A stretch of DNA of 64,000 nt from an uncultured Alphaproteobacteria bacterium (lineage in GTDB: Bacteria > Pseudomonadota > Alphaproteobacteria > Caulobacterales > Caulobacteraceae): assembly GCA_937920085.1 (NCBI GenBank), contig CALETE010000031.1:60430-124429 (forward strand), given 5' to 3'. The notes beneath the pieces were generated by a model. It saw nothing but the letters and a program-made list of their open reading frames with translations, did no database searches and was not told where the DNA came from. A program made the translations under genes and the position numbers. Below are positions 42,162 to 51,672 of the stretch, in pieces. Each line of letters opens with the position of its first letter. Positions within the stretch are counted from its first letter, which is position 1.

Positions 42162-44402
42162 TCAGCCGCCGTTGATCAGCTTGGCCGCATCGTCAAGTTT
42201 GGCGGCATAGGTCTCCAGCGCCTGAGCCGTCAGCACCGAGTACTTGTCAGCATCGGCCCAGCGCTCTTCCTCAATAGCTTCACGCACGCCCGGCAGAGTC
42301 TTGGCACCATAGCCTGTAAACCGGCCGGGGGCGTAGACGAGGTTCTTGTACCAGGGACGACCGGGCAGACCGATGTCATTGGTCAAGGCCTGCTCGAGGC
42401 TGCGCTGCATTTCAAACAGTTTAGCCTTGGCCTCTGGGGACAGAGCCGCGCCCTTGGCCATCAGGGCCTGATCGTAGGCCTTGGCGCTCTTCTTCAGGTG
42501 GGAAATGGCATTATCGAGGGGCGCGAAATTGAAATACGGCACGGGTGCCAAGGCCGTCGGCTGCCCATTGGTCCGCTTAGGATCGTCGGCCAGCTTATAG
42601 AGGTCTCCCGCGATCAGGCGGGCCTGGATCTGCTGGGCTTCGCGCTTGCCGTCGGCCAGGCGCTTGATCTCGTCACTATAGGTCGCAACGGTTTCAGCGA
42701 AATTGCCATAGCGCTGGACCGGCAGGTCGGAGTCCGCGATCCGCATGACAAGGCGACCGCCAACCTTGGCCAAGGCACCGGAATAGACAAGACCCGGATC
42801 GTCAAAGGCCAGATGGTGCTCCCAGGTGTCATAGGCTGAGTGATAGACCCCGCCGGAATTCCCCTCCCCGCCAAAGCCGAAATTGATCGCCGCAAGGCCC
42901 AGATGGCCAATGAAGCTGGAATAATCCGACCCCGAGCCGAGAGCCCCGATGGGCAGGTCATGGTCGGCATCAGCCACAATCTTGGCCGCGGCGACAGCAC
43001 GGCCGCTGGCCCCGGTCTGAGCGCCCTCCACCTGGATGAAGGCGCGCAGGCGTTTTGCCACGGGAACCCCGGTCTCGGGATCCTGGACATCGCCAATCAC
43101 CTGATTGACGAAGTGCTCATAGGCATGGCTGCCTTCGGCGCTGAACTGACCCCGCTCATTGCCGTCCGTGTTCAGATAGATAACACCCTTGGCCTTCAGC
43201 TCATCGGCGTGGGTTTCAGCCCATTCTGTTGAGCCCAAAAGCATAGGCTCTTCAGCATCCCAGCTGAGATAGACCAAGGTGCGCTTGGGCTTATAGCCAT
43301 CGGCCGCCAGCTTGCCGATGGCCTTGGCCTCGGCCATCAGGGATACGTGGCCACTGATGGGGTCGGCAGCACCGAACACCCAACCATCCCGGTGATTGCC
43401 CCGCAGGACCCACTGGTCAGGCTGCTCAGAGCCCTTCATGACGGCGACCACATCGTAAATGGACTTGAGGCTCCATTCTGACTTCACCGCCAGGTGGACC
43501 TTTACACCCTCAGTGCCGCCCACATGATAGGTAATGGGCAGGCCGCCCACGAAGGATTCCGGAACCACATTGCCACTGAGCGCGCTCAGGAAGTGCTGGG
43601 CGTCTCCATAGGAGATCGGCAGGACCGGGATTTTCAGGATGGTCTGAGCGTCCTCGCGCTTGAGGCGCTTAGCCTTCTCGGTGGCGCCAACACCGGGGGT
43701 CAGGGGATCGCCCGGATAGATCGGCATGTCGGCCACAGAGCCCCGCTGGAAACTCTGAGACGGGCGTCCACCGCCCTTGGGGTAGACATCGTCGGGACCA
43801 TAGCCGTCCTGCTGGGGATCTGAATAAATGATACAACCGATGGCCCCATGATCCTGGGCCAGCTTGGGCTTCAGGCCACGCCAGCCCACGCCGTAGCGGG
43901 CGATGACGATCTTACCCTTTACCGAGACACCCATGCGCTCCAGGGCCTTGTAATCTTCCGGCATACCGAAGTTCACATAGACGAGATCGCCTGTAACATC
44001 GCCATCACCCTGGAAAGCCACATAAGCCGGCAACTCGTCCTTGGTGCGGCTGGACGAGGCATCCCCTGGCACCGGGGCTTCCGTGAGGGTGGCCTTAAAC
44101 GGCGTGGGGCCAACCATTTCGAGGTTCACCGAAAGCGGGGTCGGATAAAGCACCTGGAAGGTCTCAATCTTGGCGTCCCAGCCCCAAGACTTGAACTGGT
44201 CGCGGACCCATTCGGCATTGCCCTTGCTGGCGGGGGAGCTCACATGGCTAGGCTCGGCCGCAAGCCGCTTCATCCAATCGACCATTTCGGTATTGGAGAT
44301 CTGAGCGTCATAGGCCTTTTCCCGGGCTGACTGCGCCATGACCGGCCCAGACAGGGCCGCCGCCGCAACTAGGGCGATGAAGGATGTGGTTGAAAATCGC
44401 AT
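42162..44402 (-). CDS. M28 family metallopeptidase (glutamate carboxypeptidase II/transferrin receptor-like), exported
   Basis: A 746-residue exported di-zinc peptidase. The signal peptide is residues 1-23 (to VMA). A PA domain lies at about 120-260, then the M28 core: first zinc ligands in GNHRDGWVFGAADPISG, the catalytic Glu and a zinc ligand in WDAEEPMLLGSTEW, and YLNTDGN. A TFR-like dimer domain ends the protein. Homologues such as human GCPII release C-terminal glutamate from peptides. It lies 49 bases after an S9 peptidase gene, and the two likely degrade peptides in the periplasm together. Confidence 0.93.
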   Translation of the reverse strand: MRFSTTSFIALVAAAALSGPVMAQSAREKAYDAQISNTEMVDWMKRLAAEPSHVSSPASKGNAEWVRDQFKSWGWDAKIETFQVLYPTPLSVNLEMVGPTPFKATLTEAPVPGDASSSRTKDELPAYVAFQGDGDVTGDLVYVNFGMPEDYKALERMGVSVKGKIVIARYGVGWRGLKPKLAQDHGAIGCIIYSDPQQDGYGPDDVYPKGGGRPSQSFQRGSVADMPIYPGDPLTPGVGATEKAKRLKREDAQTILKIPVLPISYGDAQHFLSALSGNVVPESFVGGLPITYHVGGTEGVKVHLAVKSEWSLKSIYDVVAVMKGSEQPDQWVLRGNHRDGWVFGAADPISGHVSLMAEAKAIGKLAADGYKPKRTLVYLSWDAEEPMLLGSTEWAETHADELKAKGVIYLNTDGNERGQFSAEGSHAYEHFVNQVIGDVQDPETGVPVAKRLRAFIQVEGAQTGASGRAVAAAKIVADADHDLPIGALGSGSDYSSFIGHLGLAAINFGFGGEGNSGGVYHSAYDTWEHHLAFDDPGLVYSGALAKVGGRLVMRIADSDLPVQRYGNFAETVATYSDEIKRLADGKREAQQIQARLIAGDLYKLADDPKRTNGQPTALAPVPYFNFAPLDNAISHLKKSAKAYDQALMAKGAALSPEAKAKLFEMQRSLEQALTNDIGLPGRPWYKNLVYAPGRFTGYGAKTLPGVREAIEEERWADADKYSVLTAQALETYAAKLDDAAKLINGG

Positions 44403-44451
44403 AGGAGCCCTCGGAGATTTGGAATCTGGAATGAGCCTAACCCTGATCAGC

Positions 44452-46674
44452 CTAGTGTGCAGGGGTCGGATGAAGTTTTCGGGTGAAATAATCTAAACTT
44501 GCCCGTGCGCGGTGCAAAAGGTGCGCTTGGGTCCATCCAGCCCTGTGACGAAGCCCGGGATAGAGCATGGTCTCAAAGCTGATAGACTTAGCCTGCAAGG
44601 CAGCCATCAGACGGGTGGAATTGTCGAAGGTGACGTTGTCGTCGGCCATCCCATGCATGAGCATCAGATGATCAGGCTTCAAGTGGTCGATACGCGCCGT
44701 GACTTCTGAGGCCGCATAGCCCGCCGGATTGTCCTTCGGCGTGCCCATATACCGCTCGGTATAGTGGGTGTCGTAGAGGGTCCAGTCGGTGGGCGGTGCC
44801 CCAGATACCCCGGCCGCGAAGGGAGATTCCGGGGCCGTAAGCAGCATGAGGGTCATATAGCCGCCATAGGACCAGCCGGTGACGCCGATCCGCGCCGGAT
44901 CCACATAGGGCAGAGACTTCAGGTGGGCGACCCCCGCCAATTGATCCTCCACCTCAGCCTGGCCCAGCTTGCGATCAATCGCCGTCTTGAAGGCGACGGA
45001 CCGATTGGGCGTCCCACGATTGTCCAGGGTGAAAAGGATAAAGCCCGCCTCAAGATAGAGCTGGTCACCGGGATCATTCCAGACCTTGCGCACCAGAGCG
45101 CTACCGGGACCGCCATAGAGCTTCAGAATGACCGGATAGGATGCCGCCGGATCAAAGCCCGGCGGGGTGCGCATGGACCACCAGAGGTCCTGGCCATCGG
45201 CCGCCTTTATGGTCCCAAATGTCGGCGTGCGTAGGCGGTCTAAATAGGGCGCAAAGGGGTGCCCTTCCCCAACCTTGTTTTCTTCAATCCATCGCACCAA
45301 CTTGCCCTGATGATCATATAGGGCCGTCCGGGGCGGGGTGGCGGGATCTTCATAGGTCCCGGCAAAGGCACCACCGGTCTTGGCGACCTTAACCGTCCAC
45401 CAGCCGCCCGCAGGGGTCAGAGCCACAGGTGCGCTCGGCTTCACATAGGAGGTCGTCCAGAGGCGACGCTCAATCGGCGTATCCTTGTTGGCCGTGAAAA
45501 TGACCAGACCCTTGGCTTCATCCACACCTTGGATCGCATCAACGGGCCATTCGCCCTGGGTGATCTGAGTAACTAGCTTACCCGACCCATCATAACGGTA
45601 GAGGTGCTTCCACCCGCTCTTTTCAGAGGACCAAAGGAACCCGCCGTCCTTAAGGGGACGGAAGTCCTCAGAAAGATCCACCCAGTGAGGGCTTGTCTCC
45701 GTCAGTATGACGCGGGTCGCCCCCGTGGCCACATCAGCGGCCAGGAGGTCAAGGCGACGCTGGTCTCGTGTCTCGCGCTGGACATAGAGGGTCTTGCCAT
45801 CCTTCGACCAGTCAACCCGGGCGAGATAGCCATCGGTGTCTGTGCCCAGGTCGATCTTCACCCGTCGACCGCTCGCGACCTCCTGAACATAGAGCTCTGA
45901 AACCACATTGGGTCTGCCGACCCGAGGATAGCGCTGACGCACAATGACGGCACCGGCAGCACCCACATCGGCCCGCTCGACCACATCAACTCCGGTCTGA
46001 TCAACGCGGGTCAGGGCGATGCGCGTTTCATCTGGGCTCCACCAATAGCCGGTCTGGCGATCCATCTCTTCCTGGGCGATGAATTCCGGAGTGGCCCAAC
46101 TGTGCAATTCGTCACCGTCGGTGGTCAGCGCCCGTTCGCTGCCGCCTAAGGCCGGAATGAGGTAGAGATTGTCATTGCGGACAAAGGAAACGAAACGCCC
46201 CTTAGGCGAGACCTTGGCGTCGATCTCATCAGCCGCACTGTTGGTGAGCCGGGCCACTGTGCCGCCGTCCTTTGACCAGAGCCAGAGGTCGCCCTCTACA
46301 GGCACCAGGATGAACCGGCCTTCATCGTCCCAGTCATAGGCAACCACACCGCGGGTCTGGACGCCCTGCCGCTCCCGGCGGCTCTTTTCCGCTTCTGAAA
46401 GTTCCCGATCTTTGGGGATCAGCGCCCGGGCGTCGATCAGCATGCGCGGTGCCCCGCCCTTGACGTCCGCAGCCCAGAGGTCGGTCATGCGTGGATCGTC
46501 GGTCTTAGCCTTCAAATAAGTGACCATGGCCCCATCAGGCGAAAGACTGACGCCTCGGGCTCGGGGCCCAGAGAGGTCTGGCCCGGAATAGACCCGTTCA
46601 GGCGTCAGCTTACCCGCCTGCGCCGCGCCCACGCTCAAGCCCATCAAGACCCCCGCCAAAGCCAAAAACCGCAT
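44452..46674 (-). CDS. S9 family dipeptidyl peptidase (DPP IV-like), exported
   Basis: A 740-residue serine peptidase that removes N-terminal dipeptides in the DPP IV family. Signal peptide: residues 1-20, MRFLALAGVLMGLSVGAAQA. An N-terminal beta-propeller runs to about 480, with a DPP IV-type Glu motif region EFIAQEEMDRQTGYWWS. The hydrolase has catalytic Ser in GWSYGGYMT, Asp in HGMADDNVTF and His in YPGLRHRAG. It lies 59 bases after the modE-like gene on the same strand. Confidence 0.94.
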   Translation of the reverse strand: MRFLALAGVLMGLSVGAAQAGKLTPERVYSGPDLSGPRARGVSLSPDGAMVTYLKAKTDDPRMTDLWAADVKGGAPRMLIDARALIPKDRELSEAEKSRRERQGVQTRGVVAYDWDDEGRFILVPVEGDLWLWSKDGGTVARLTNSAADEIDAKVSPKGRFVSFVRNDNLYLIPALGGSERALTTDGDELHSWATPEFIAQEEMDRQTGYWWSPDETRIALTRVDQTGVDVVERADVGAAGAVIVRQRYPRVGRPNVVSELYVQEVASGRRVKIDLGTDTDGYLARVDWSKDGKTLYVQRETRDQRRLDLLAADVATGATRVILTETSPHWVDLSEDFRPLKDGGFLWSSEKSGWKHLYRYDGSGKLVTQITQGEWPVDAIQGVDEAKGLVIFTANKDTPIERRLWTTSYVKPSAPVALTPAGGWWTVKVAKTGGAFAGTYEDPATPPRTALYDHQGKLVRWIEENKVGEGHPFAPYLDRLRTPTFGTIKAADGQDLWWSMRTPPGFDPAASYPVILKLYGGPGSALVRKVWNDPGDQLYLEAGFILFTLDNRGTPNRSVAFKTAIDRKLGQAEVEDQLAGVAHLKSLPYVDPARIGVTGWSYGGYMTLMLLTAPESPFAAGVSGAPPTDWTLYDTHYTERYMGTPKDNPAGYAASEVTARIDHLKPDHLMLMHGMADDNVTFDNSTRLMAALQAKSISFETMLYPGLRHRAGWTQAHLLHRARASLDYFTRKLHPTPAH

Positions 46675-46733
46675 TATGTCGTCCTGTAACTGCAGACGTC
46701 GATCAAGGCGGGGTTTGCCTGCAATGGCAAGGC

Positions 46734-47540
46734 TTAGGCGACGGCCAAGATCACATGAGAGGCCTTAATCAGCGCCCGAACCCTTGATCCGACGGCCAGC
46801 CCCAAGGCCTCGACGCTTTCATGGGTGACGGTGGCGCTCAAGGTCTTGCCTTGAGCGATCTCCAAGGTGACTTCATCATTGACCGCGCCGCGATCAATCG
46901 CCGTGATCACACCTGGCAGACTGTTACGGGCTGACGTCTTCAGGCCGCCTTCATCGGCCGCGAGAATGACGAAGCTGGCGTTTATCAGGGCCATGGCAGG
47001 AACGCCGGGCGCCAGCCCTAGGTCAGCGATACTCTGGCGAGTCACCACGGCAACAATCTCAGCGCCTTCGCCAATGGAAAGTGTGACCTCGCCATTGATC
47101 GCCCCATCAGTCACCGTCGCGACCACCCCACGCAGGACATTGCGCGCAGAACTTTTCATGGCGAGACTCCAAAGCCAATCATGGGGTGGTGTGTCGTCCG
47201 AGGCTGACAGCCGTCTTTCAACCGTGGCCAAGGCTTGAGCCAGTTCGCCTTCGATGGCGCGGAATGCAGAAATCACCGCACGGCCATCCTCAGTCAGCAC
47301 CGCAGACCCGCCGCGACTTCCACCAGCCTGACTGGCGACCAGGGGGCGATCAAAGAGATTGTTCAGGGCCTGAACCGCATCCCAGGCGCCCTTATAGCTC
47401 AGACCCACCGCCGAAGCGGCACCAGAGATAGACCCATGCCGCCCTAGGGCCTCCAGCAGGGCGATACGCTCAGCCCCCACCGCACTCTGCCCGACCCGAC
47501 GCAGGACCAGCCCGGCGGAAAGGGACGACGGTTGCGACAT
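46734..47540 (-). CDS. modE: ModE-like molybdate-responsive transcriptional regulator
   Basis: A 268-residue regulator with a LysR-type winged helix (residues about 20-95, HGSISGAASAVGLSYKGAW), a linker and two TOBE/Mop molybdate-binding domains (about 128-195 and 200-266). The two domains repeat KSSARNVLRGVVATV and KTSARNSLPGVITAI. ModE-type proteins repress molybdate-transport genes when molybdate or tungstate is bound. Its ATG is 26 bases after the TonB-dependent receptor stop. A ModE-box-like inverted repeat precedes that receptor, so it probably autoregulates the pair. Confidence 0.92.
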   Translation of the reverse strand: MSQPSSLSAGLVLRRVGQSAVGAERIALLEALGRHGSISGAASAVGLSYKGAWDAVQALNNLFDRPLVASQAGGSRGGSAVLTEDGRAVISAFRAIEGELAQALATVERRLSASDDTPPHDWLWSLAMKSSARNVLRGVVATVTDGAINGEVTLSIGEGAEIVAVVTRQSIADLGLAPGVPAMALINASFVILAADEGGLKTSARNSLPGVITAIDRGAVNDEVTLEIAQGKTLSATVTHESVEALGLAVGSRVRALIKASHVILAVA

Positions 47541-47566
47541 GGCGAAAGTCTCCGATGAGGTCCTAG

Positions 47567-49897
47567 TCAGTACTGCGCGCGTAGGGTCATGCCTAGGGTT
47601 CTCGGATCGCCAGGGGTGCCGACAATCAGGCCTGAATTTCCCGCTTGAACCGTGACGTTCTGAAGGTAGTGCGCCTCGAATAGGTTCCGCGCCCAGATTG
47701 AAACCTCCATACCCGATCTGGTCCTCAGACCGACCCGCGCATTCATCAGGAAATAGGCTGGAAGCTGGGTATACTTGGAGTCTGTGGGATCGCCGAAAAC
47801 CTTGGTTCGACCCAGGGCATCAGCATGCGCAAACAGGGAGAGGTCTGACCCAATTGGCCGGAGATAGTCGGCACCTAAGGACCAGGCCGTCTTCGGCAGG
47901 GCGGAGAGGGACTTGCCACTCAAGTCACAAACGGTTGTGACTGTGCCAATCTGCTCTAAGGGGCAGGGGCCATTCCGATAGGAAAGATAACGGCCGTCTG
48001 TCCAACTGGCTGAGGCCGCAAGAGACAGGTTCGACGTCAGCTGTGCCCGGCTGTCCAACTCGATGCCCTCGACCCGAACCCGCTCGATATTGGCCAGATA
48101 ACCGCGCAGAGCACCCGGTCCGCTATCGACCACATTGGTCTGGAAATCGCGGATGGTCGTCTGGAAGGCGTCTAGGTTGAGGACCAGACGGTCCTCCAGC
48201 AGACGGGACTTTACGCCGACTTCAAGGGCCACATTCTTCTCCGGCCGAACCACCGCCGAATTGAGCGCCGGTTGATTGGAGGCGTCCAAGGGCAGACCAG
48301 ACATATTCACCCCGCCAGATTTTCCTGCTCGAGCATAGCTGGCATAGAGCATGGCCCGAGGGGTTACCTCCCAAGAGACGACGATCCGACCTGAGAGGTC
48401 ATCATCGGAAACAGTCGCCCTGTAGGACTGCGGACGCAGGATGGAGAGCTTGCTGTTCAGCAGTGCCGTCGTGGTCGGTATCGCGCCGCCCGTCACTGTA
48501 GAGACATAGGTCCCATCTTTATCTTCACGGGTAAAACGCAGGCCGCCGGTGAGGCTGAAGGTTTCAGAAACACGCCAAGAGACCTCACCGAACGCCGCAT
48601 AGGCATGGCTCTCCAGCCGGGTCCGCCCATCCGTCGCATATCCGTCCAGAAGGTTTGCTGGAAAGGCTGGAGATGGGCCCAACAGCCAATAGGTCGCCTG
48701 GGCCCCATACTGAGTCATGGGCCGACCTATCTGGGTCTGGGTAAAGGCGTAGAGACCCGCCACATATTCCAGGGTCTGGCGTCCTGACGAGGCAATCCTC
48801 AGCTCCTGGCTATACTGGGTCTGGCGTGATGGGATGTGCTGAACCGTCTGAATGGACAGCCGCGTATAATCCCGGTCATTGGCTGCATCCCAGTTCCACT
48901 GCCGCCAGGCGGACACAGAGGTAACGACCGCCCCCGGCACCCGCCATTCGCCGATGGCAGACAGGCCCTCTTCGTTCGTCTCGACCTTAAGGGCTGCATC
49001 GATATCGGTCAGGCGGTCATAGGGATTGAGGCTGGCCGGCGTATATCCCAGGCCAGCTGCCAGGGCGGGATATTGCCGAACTGGCACCTTGAGGGTGGTT
49101 TCAACCCCAACATAAACCTGGGTGCAGCAATTGGCATTCAAGCGGCTGAAATCACCGTAAATCTTCAGATCGACGTCGGGTTTGAGCTGGAACAACAGCT
49201 GACCGCGAAGGGCAAGATTGTCGACATCGTTAGCCCAACCTCCCGTCGTGACATTTCGCAGGGTCCCCGCATGGCGGGTCCCCATGACTGAAAACCGCCC
49301 GGCGACCTGATCAGCAACCAGGGGCCCCGACACGGTCAGCTTGCCCTGCTGATATTGCAAATCACCGAGGGAAATTTCTGCGAGAATCTGAGGGGTAAAG
49401 GTCGGTGCGCGGCTGGTGATATTGATGGCACCTGCCGTGGTATTGCGGCCAAAGACCGTTCCCTGAGGGCCGCGCAGCACCTCCACCCGCTCAAGATCTA
49501 GGAGATCAAAGGCCGCCGTCGCCGGGCGAGCGTGATAAACTTGGTCCACATAAAAGCCAACGCCAGGATCAAGGCCGTCATTGGCCTGCGACACCGCAAC
49601 AACGCTGCTGCCGAGGCCCCGGATCGTAAAGGCGGTGTTTCGGGGATTGGGCGACACATAGGTGAGGCTGGGAACCAGCTGGGCAATTTGGGAAACAGAC
49701 GCGATCTGGGCGGCGACCAACTGACGACGATCCAATACGGACAGAGCGGTCGGCACAGCCTGAGCGCTCTCCGGTCGCAGGCGCGCTGTGACGAAGACGG
49801 GGTCAAGCGTCGCAGCCTCATCTGCCAGGGCGGGACCGCAAAGGGTTGCTAGCCCAAGACAGAGGCTAATCGTCCCGCGCCAAAAGCCCAAACCCAC
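47567..49897 (-). CDS. TonB-dependent receptor, probably ModE-controlled
   Basis: Outer-membrane receptor of 776 residues. The signal peptide ends at LCGPALA (about 25); the N-terminal DPVFVTAR fits a TonB box. The plug has ALSVLDRRQL, NTAFTIRGLGSS and VEVLRGPQGTVFGRNTTAGAINI, and the barrel ends in an aromatic residue (LRAQY). The start is GTG 49897 behind GGGGAGAT; a TTG two codons on is possible. The substrate is unknown; a molybdenum-related ligand is suggested by the adjoining modE and by the operator-like site 18 bases upstream. Confidence 0.93.
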   Translation of the reverse strand: MGLGFWRGTISLCLGLATLCGPALADEAATLDPVFVTARLRPESAQAVPTALSVLDRRQLVAAQIASVSQIAQLVPSLTYVSPNPRNTAFTIRGLGSSVVAVSQANDGLDPGVGFYVDQVYHARPATAAFDLLDLERVEVLRGPQGTVFGRNTTAGAINITSRAPTFTPQILAEISLGDLQYQQGKLTVSGPLVADQVAGRFSVMGTRHAGTLRNVTTGGWANDVDNLALRGQLLFQLKPDVDLKIYGDFSRLNANCCTQVYVGVETTLKVPVRQYPALAAGLGYTPASLNPYDRLTDIDAALKVETNEEGLSAIGEWRVPGAVVTSVSAWRQWNWDAANDRDYTRLSIQTVQHIPSRQTQYSQELRIASSGRQTLEYVAGLYAFTQTQIGRPMTQYGAQATYWLLGPSPAFPANLLDGYATDGRTRLESHAYAAFGEVSWRVSETFSLTGGLRFTREDKDGTYVSTVTGGAIPTTTALLNSKLSILRPQSYRATVSDDDLSGRIVVSWEVTPRAMLYASYARAGKSGGVNMSGLPLDASNQPALNSAVVRPEKNVALEVGVKSRLLEDRLVLNLDAFQTTIRDFQTNVVDSGPGALRGYLANIERVRVEGIELDSRAQLTSNLSLAASASWTDGRYLSYRNGPCPLEQIGTVTTVCDLSGKSLSALPKTAWSLGADYLRPIGSDLSLFAHADALGRTKVFGDPTDSKYTQLPAYFLMNARVGLRTRSGMEVSIWARNLFEAHYLQNVTVQAGNSGLIVGTPGDPRTLGMTLRAQY

Positions 49898-49914
49898 ATC
49901 TCCCCGCTTCGAGG

Positions 49915-49939
49915 CGATATGTAGTCAACCTACCTAACG
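49915..49939. promoter_or_regulatory. Candidate ModE box before the TonB-dependent receptor
   Basis: CGATATGTAG (49915-49924) and CTACCTAACG (49930-49939) are inverted repeats with 8 of 10 matching positions and a 5-base spacer. On the gene strand the halves are CGTTAGGTAG and CTACATATCG; the second resembles the E. coli modA operator half CTACATAACG. The site ends 18 bases before the receptor start. Confidence 0.6.
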
Positions 49940-49981
49940 ATGTCCAATCGGTGGCTTGGAGGATTTCCGACGGAATTTTGC

Positions 49982-51454
49982 CTAACCGCCGACCGCCTTC
50001 ACCGCACGCTCGAGCGCCGCCGCCGTGGTGCGCACGCTGGACTGGGCCTTGGGCATACGGTTCCAAGCGTCGAGGGCCGCGACCTTGTAGGCCTCTGCCA
50101 GGGTCGGATAATTGAACGTGTTCTCAACGAAATAGTCGAGGGTGCCTTCAAGGTTCAGCACCGCCTGACCGATATGGATCAGCTCGGTGGCACCTTCGCC
50201 CATAATGTGGATGCCCAGCAGGCGGCGGGTCTCCAGGGCAAACAGCATTTTCAGGAAGCCAGACTCAATACCCATAATGTGACCACGGGAGGTTTCACGG
50301 AACCTTGCGACTCCAGCCTCATAGGGAATGCCCCGCTCGCGGATTTGTTCCTCGGACATGCCGATGGTCGAGATCTCCGGTACGGAATAAATTCCATAGG
50401 GAAAGAATTCCGGCGGCGCGTGGGCGGGCTCGTTGAAGGCATGGCAGGCGGCAATGCGGCCCTGCTCCATGGAGGTGGAAGCCAGGCTCGGAAAACCGAT
50501 AATGTCGCCAGCGGCATAAATATGCGGAACCACGGTCTGGCACGTCGCCTTATCGACAACCAAGCGTCCCCGCTCATCGGCCGAAAGTCCGGCAGCTTCG
50601 AGGCCGAGACCCTTAATCGCCCCTTCACGGCCCGCAGAGAACAGCACCATGTCGGCGCGCAACTCGCGGCCGTCCGCCAGAACCACGCGGCAGTCCTGAG
50701 GACCAACTGAATCCGCCGACAGCACCTTGGCACCAAAGCGCAGGGCGACGCCGCGATCGCGCAGGTCGTGGGTGAATTCCTCTGAGAGTTCCTTATCCAG
50801 GAAGGGCAGAAGGACAGAATTGGGATCAACCAGCGTGACCTTCACATCAAGGGCGCTGAAGATACTGGCATATTCCACGCCAATCACGCTGGCACCGACC
50901 ACCACCAGCTGACGGGGAATACGGGTGATGTCGAGAATCTCATCACTGTCGAGAACATTGACCCCGTCAAAGCCGATATGGGCCGGTCGGTAGGGTGTTG
51001 TGCCAACCGCCAAAAGGATCTTATCCGCAGCGATAATCCTGGAGCCTTCGTCAGTCTCCACCGCGACGCTGTTGGGACTAAGGAACCGGGCTGAGCCCAT
51101 GACGGTATCTACATTGTTCCGGGCGAATTGATGCTCAAGAACCTCGACTTCGTGGTCGAGGGTGATCTGCAGGCGCTTGCCAAGATCTTGCGCGGTAATG
51201 TCCTGCTTGGCGCGATAGGCACGCCCGTAAAACTCCCGCTCCCGCCAGCCTGACAGATTGAGCACGGTTTCGCGCAGGGTCTTGCTGGGGATTGTACCTG
51301 TGTGGACTGAAACACCACCCACCCGACGCCCGCGTTCCACCACGATCACGCGCTTATTCAACTTCGCAGCTTGGATCGCGGCCCGTCGCCCAGCAGGGCC
51401 ACTGCCGATCACCAGGAGGTCATAGGTCGGTGCTTGGGTTTCAGTTATTGCCAT
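49982..51454 (-). CDS. sthA: Si-specific NAD(P)+ transhydrogenase SthA
   Basis: Soluble flavoprotein of 490 residues that exchanges reducing equivalents between NADH and NADPH. It has the FAD motif LLVIGSGPAGRRAAIQAAK and NAD motif LVVVGASVIGVEYASIF. The redox disulfide of the lipoamide dehydrogenase family is absent: the active-site region reads GVSVHTGTIPSK with no Cys, as in SthA. FAD-binding IYAAGDIIGFPSLAS and the dimerisation domain complete the fold. The start is ATG 51454 (MAITETQAP). Confidence 0.93.
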   Translation of the reverse strand: MAITETQAPTYDLLVIGSGPAGRRAAIQAAKLNKRVIVVERGRRVGGVSVHTGTIPSKTLRETVLNLSGWREREFYGRAYRAKQDITAQDLGKRLQITLDHEVEVLEHQFARNNVDTVMGSARFLSPNSVAVETDEGSRIIAADKILLAVGTTPYRPAHIGFDGVNVLDSDEILDITRIPRQLVVVGASVIGVEYASIFSALDVKVTLVDPNSVLLPFLDKELSEEFTHDLRDRGVALRFGAKVLSADSVGPQDCRVVLADGRELRADMVLFSAGREGAIKGLGLEAAGLSADERGRLVVDKATCQTVVPHIYAAGDIIGFPSLASTSMEQGRIAACHAFNEPAHAPPEFFPYGIYSVPEISTIGMSEEQIRERGIPYEAGVARFRETSRGHIMGIESGFLKMLFALETRRLLGIHIMGEGATELIHIGQAVLNLEGTLDYFVENTFNYPTLAEAYKVAALDAWNRMPKAQSSVRTTAAALERAVKAVGG

Positions 51455-51672
51455 TCTTGCGGACCCCTGAGCTGCAGGAAATGCCACCTTAGCTGTCACA
51501 CCTTAAGGTAATGTTTTTGCTCGGTATGACCCAAAGTCTAGGCAAGGAAATTGGGTATTTTCAGCCTATTCGATTGACCCCTGCGCCTGTGCAATAGAGA
51601 TACAGAAAACCAGGATCCGCCGCAGACATGACGCTGGCGGCGAAATGGCCAAGCCGCCAGGGGACCAAAGAC

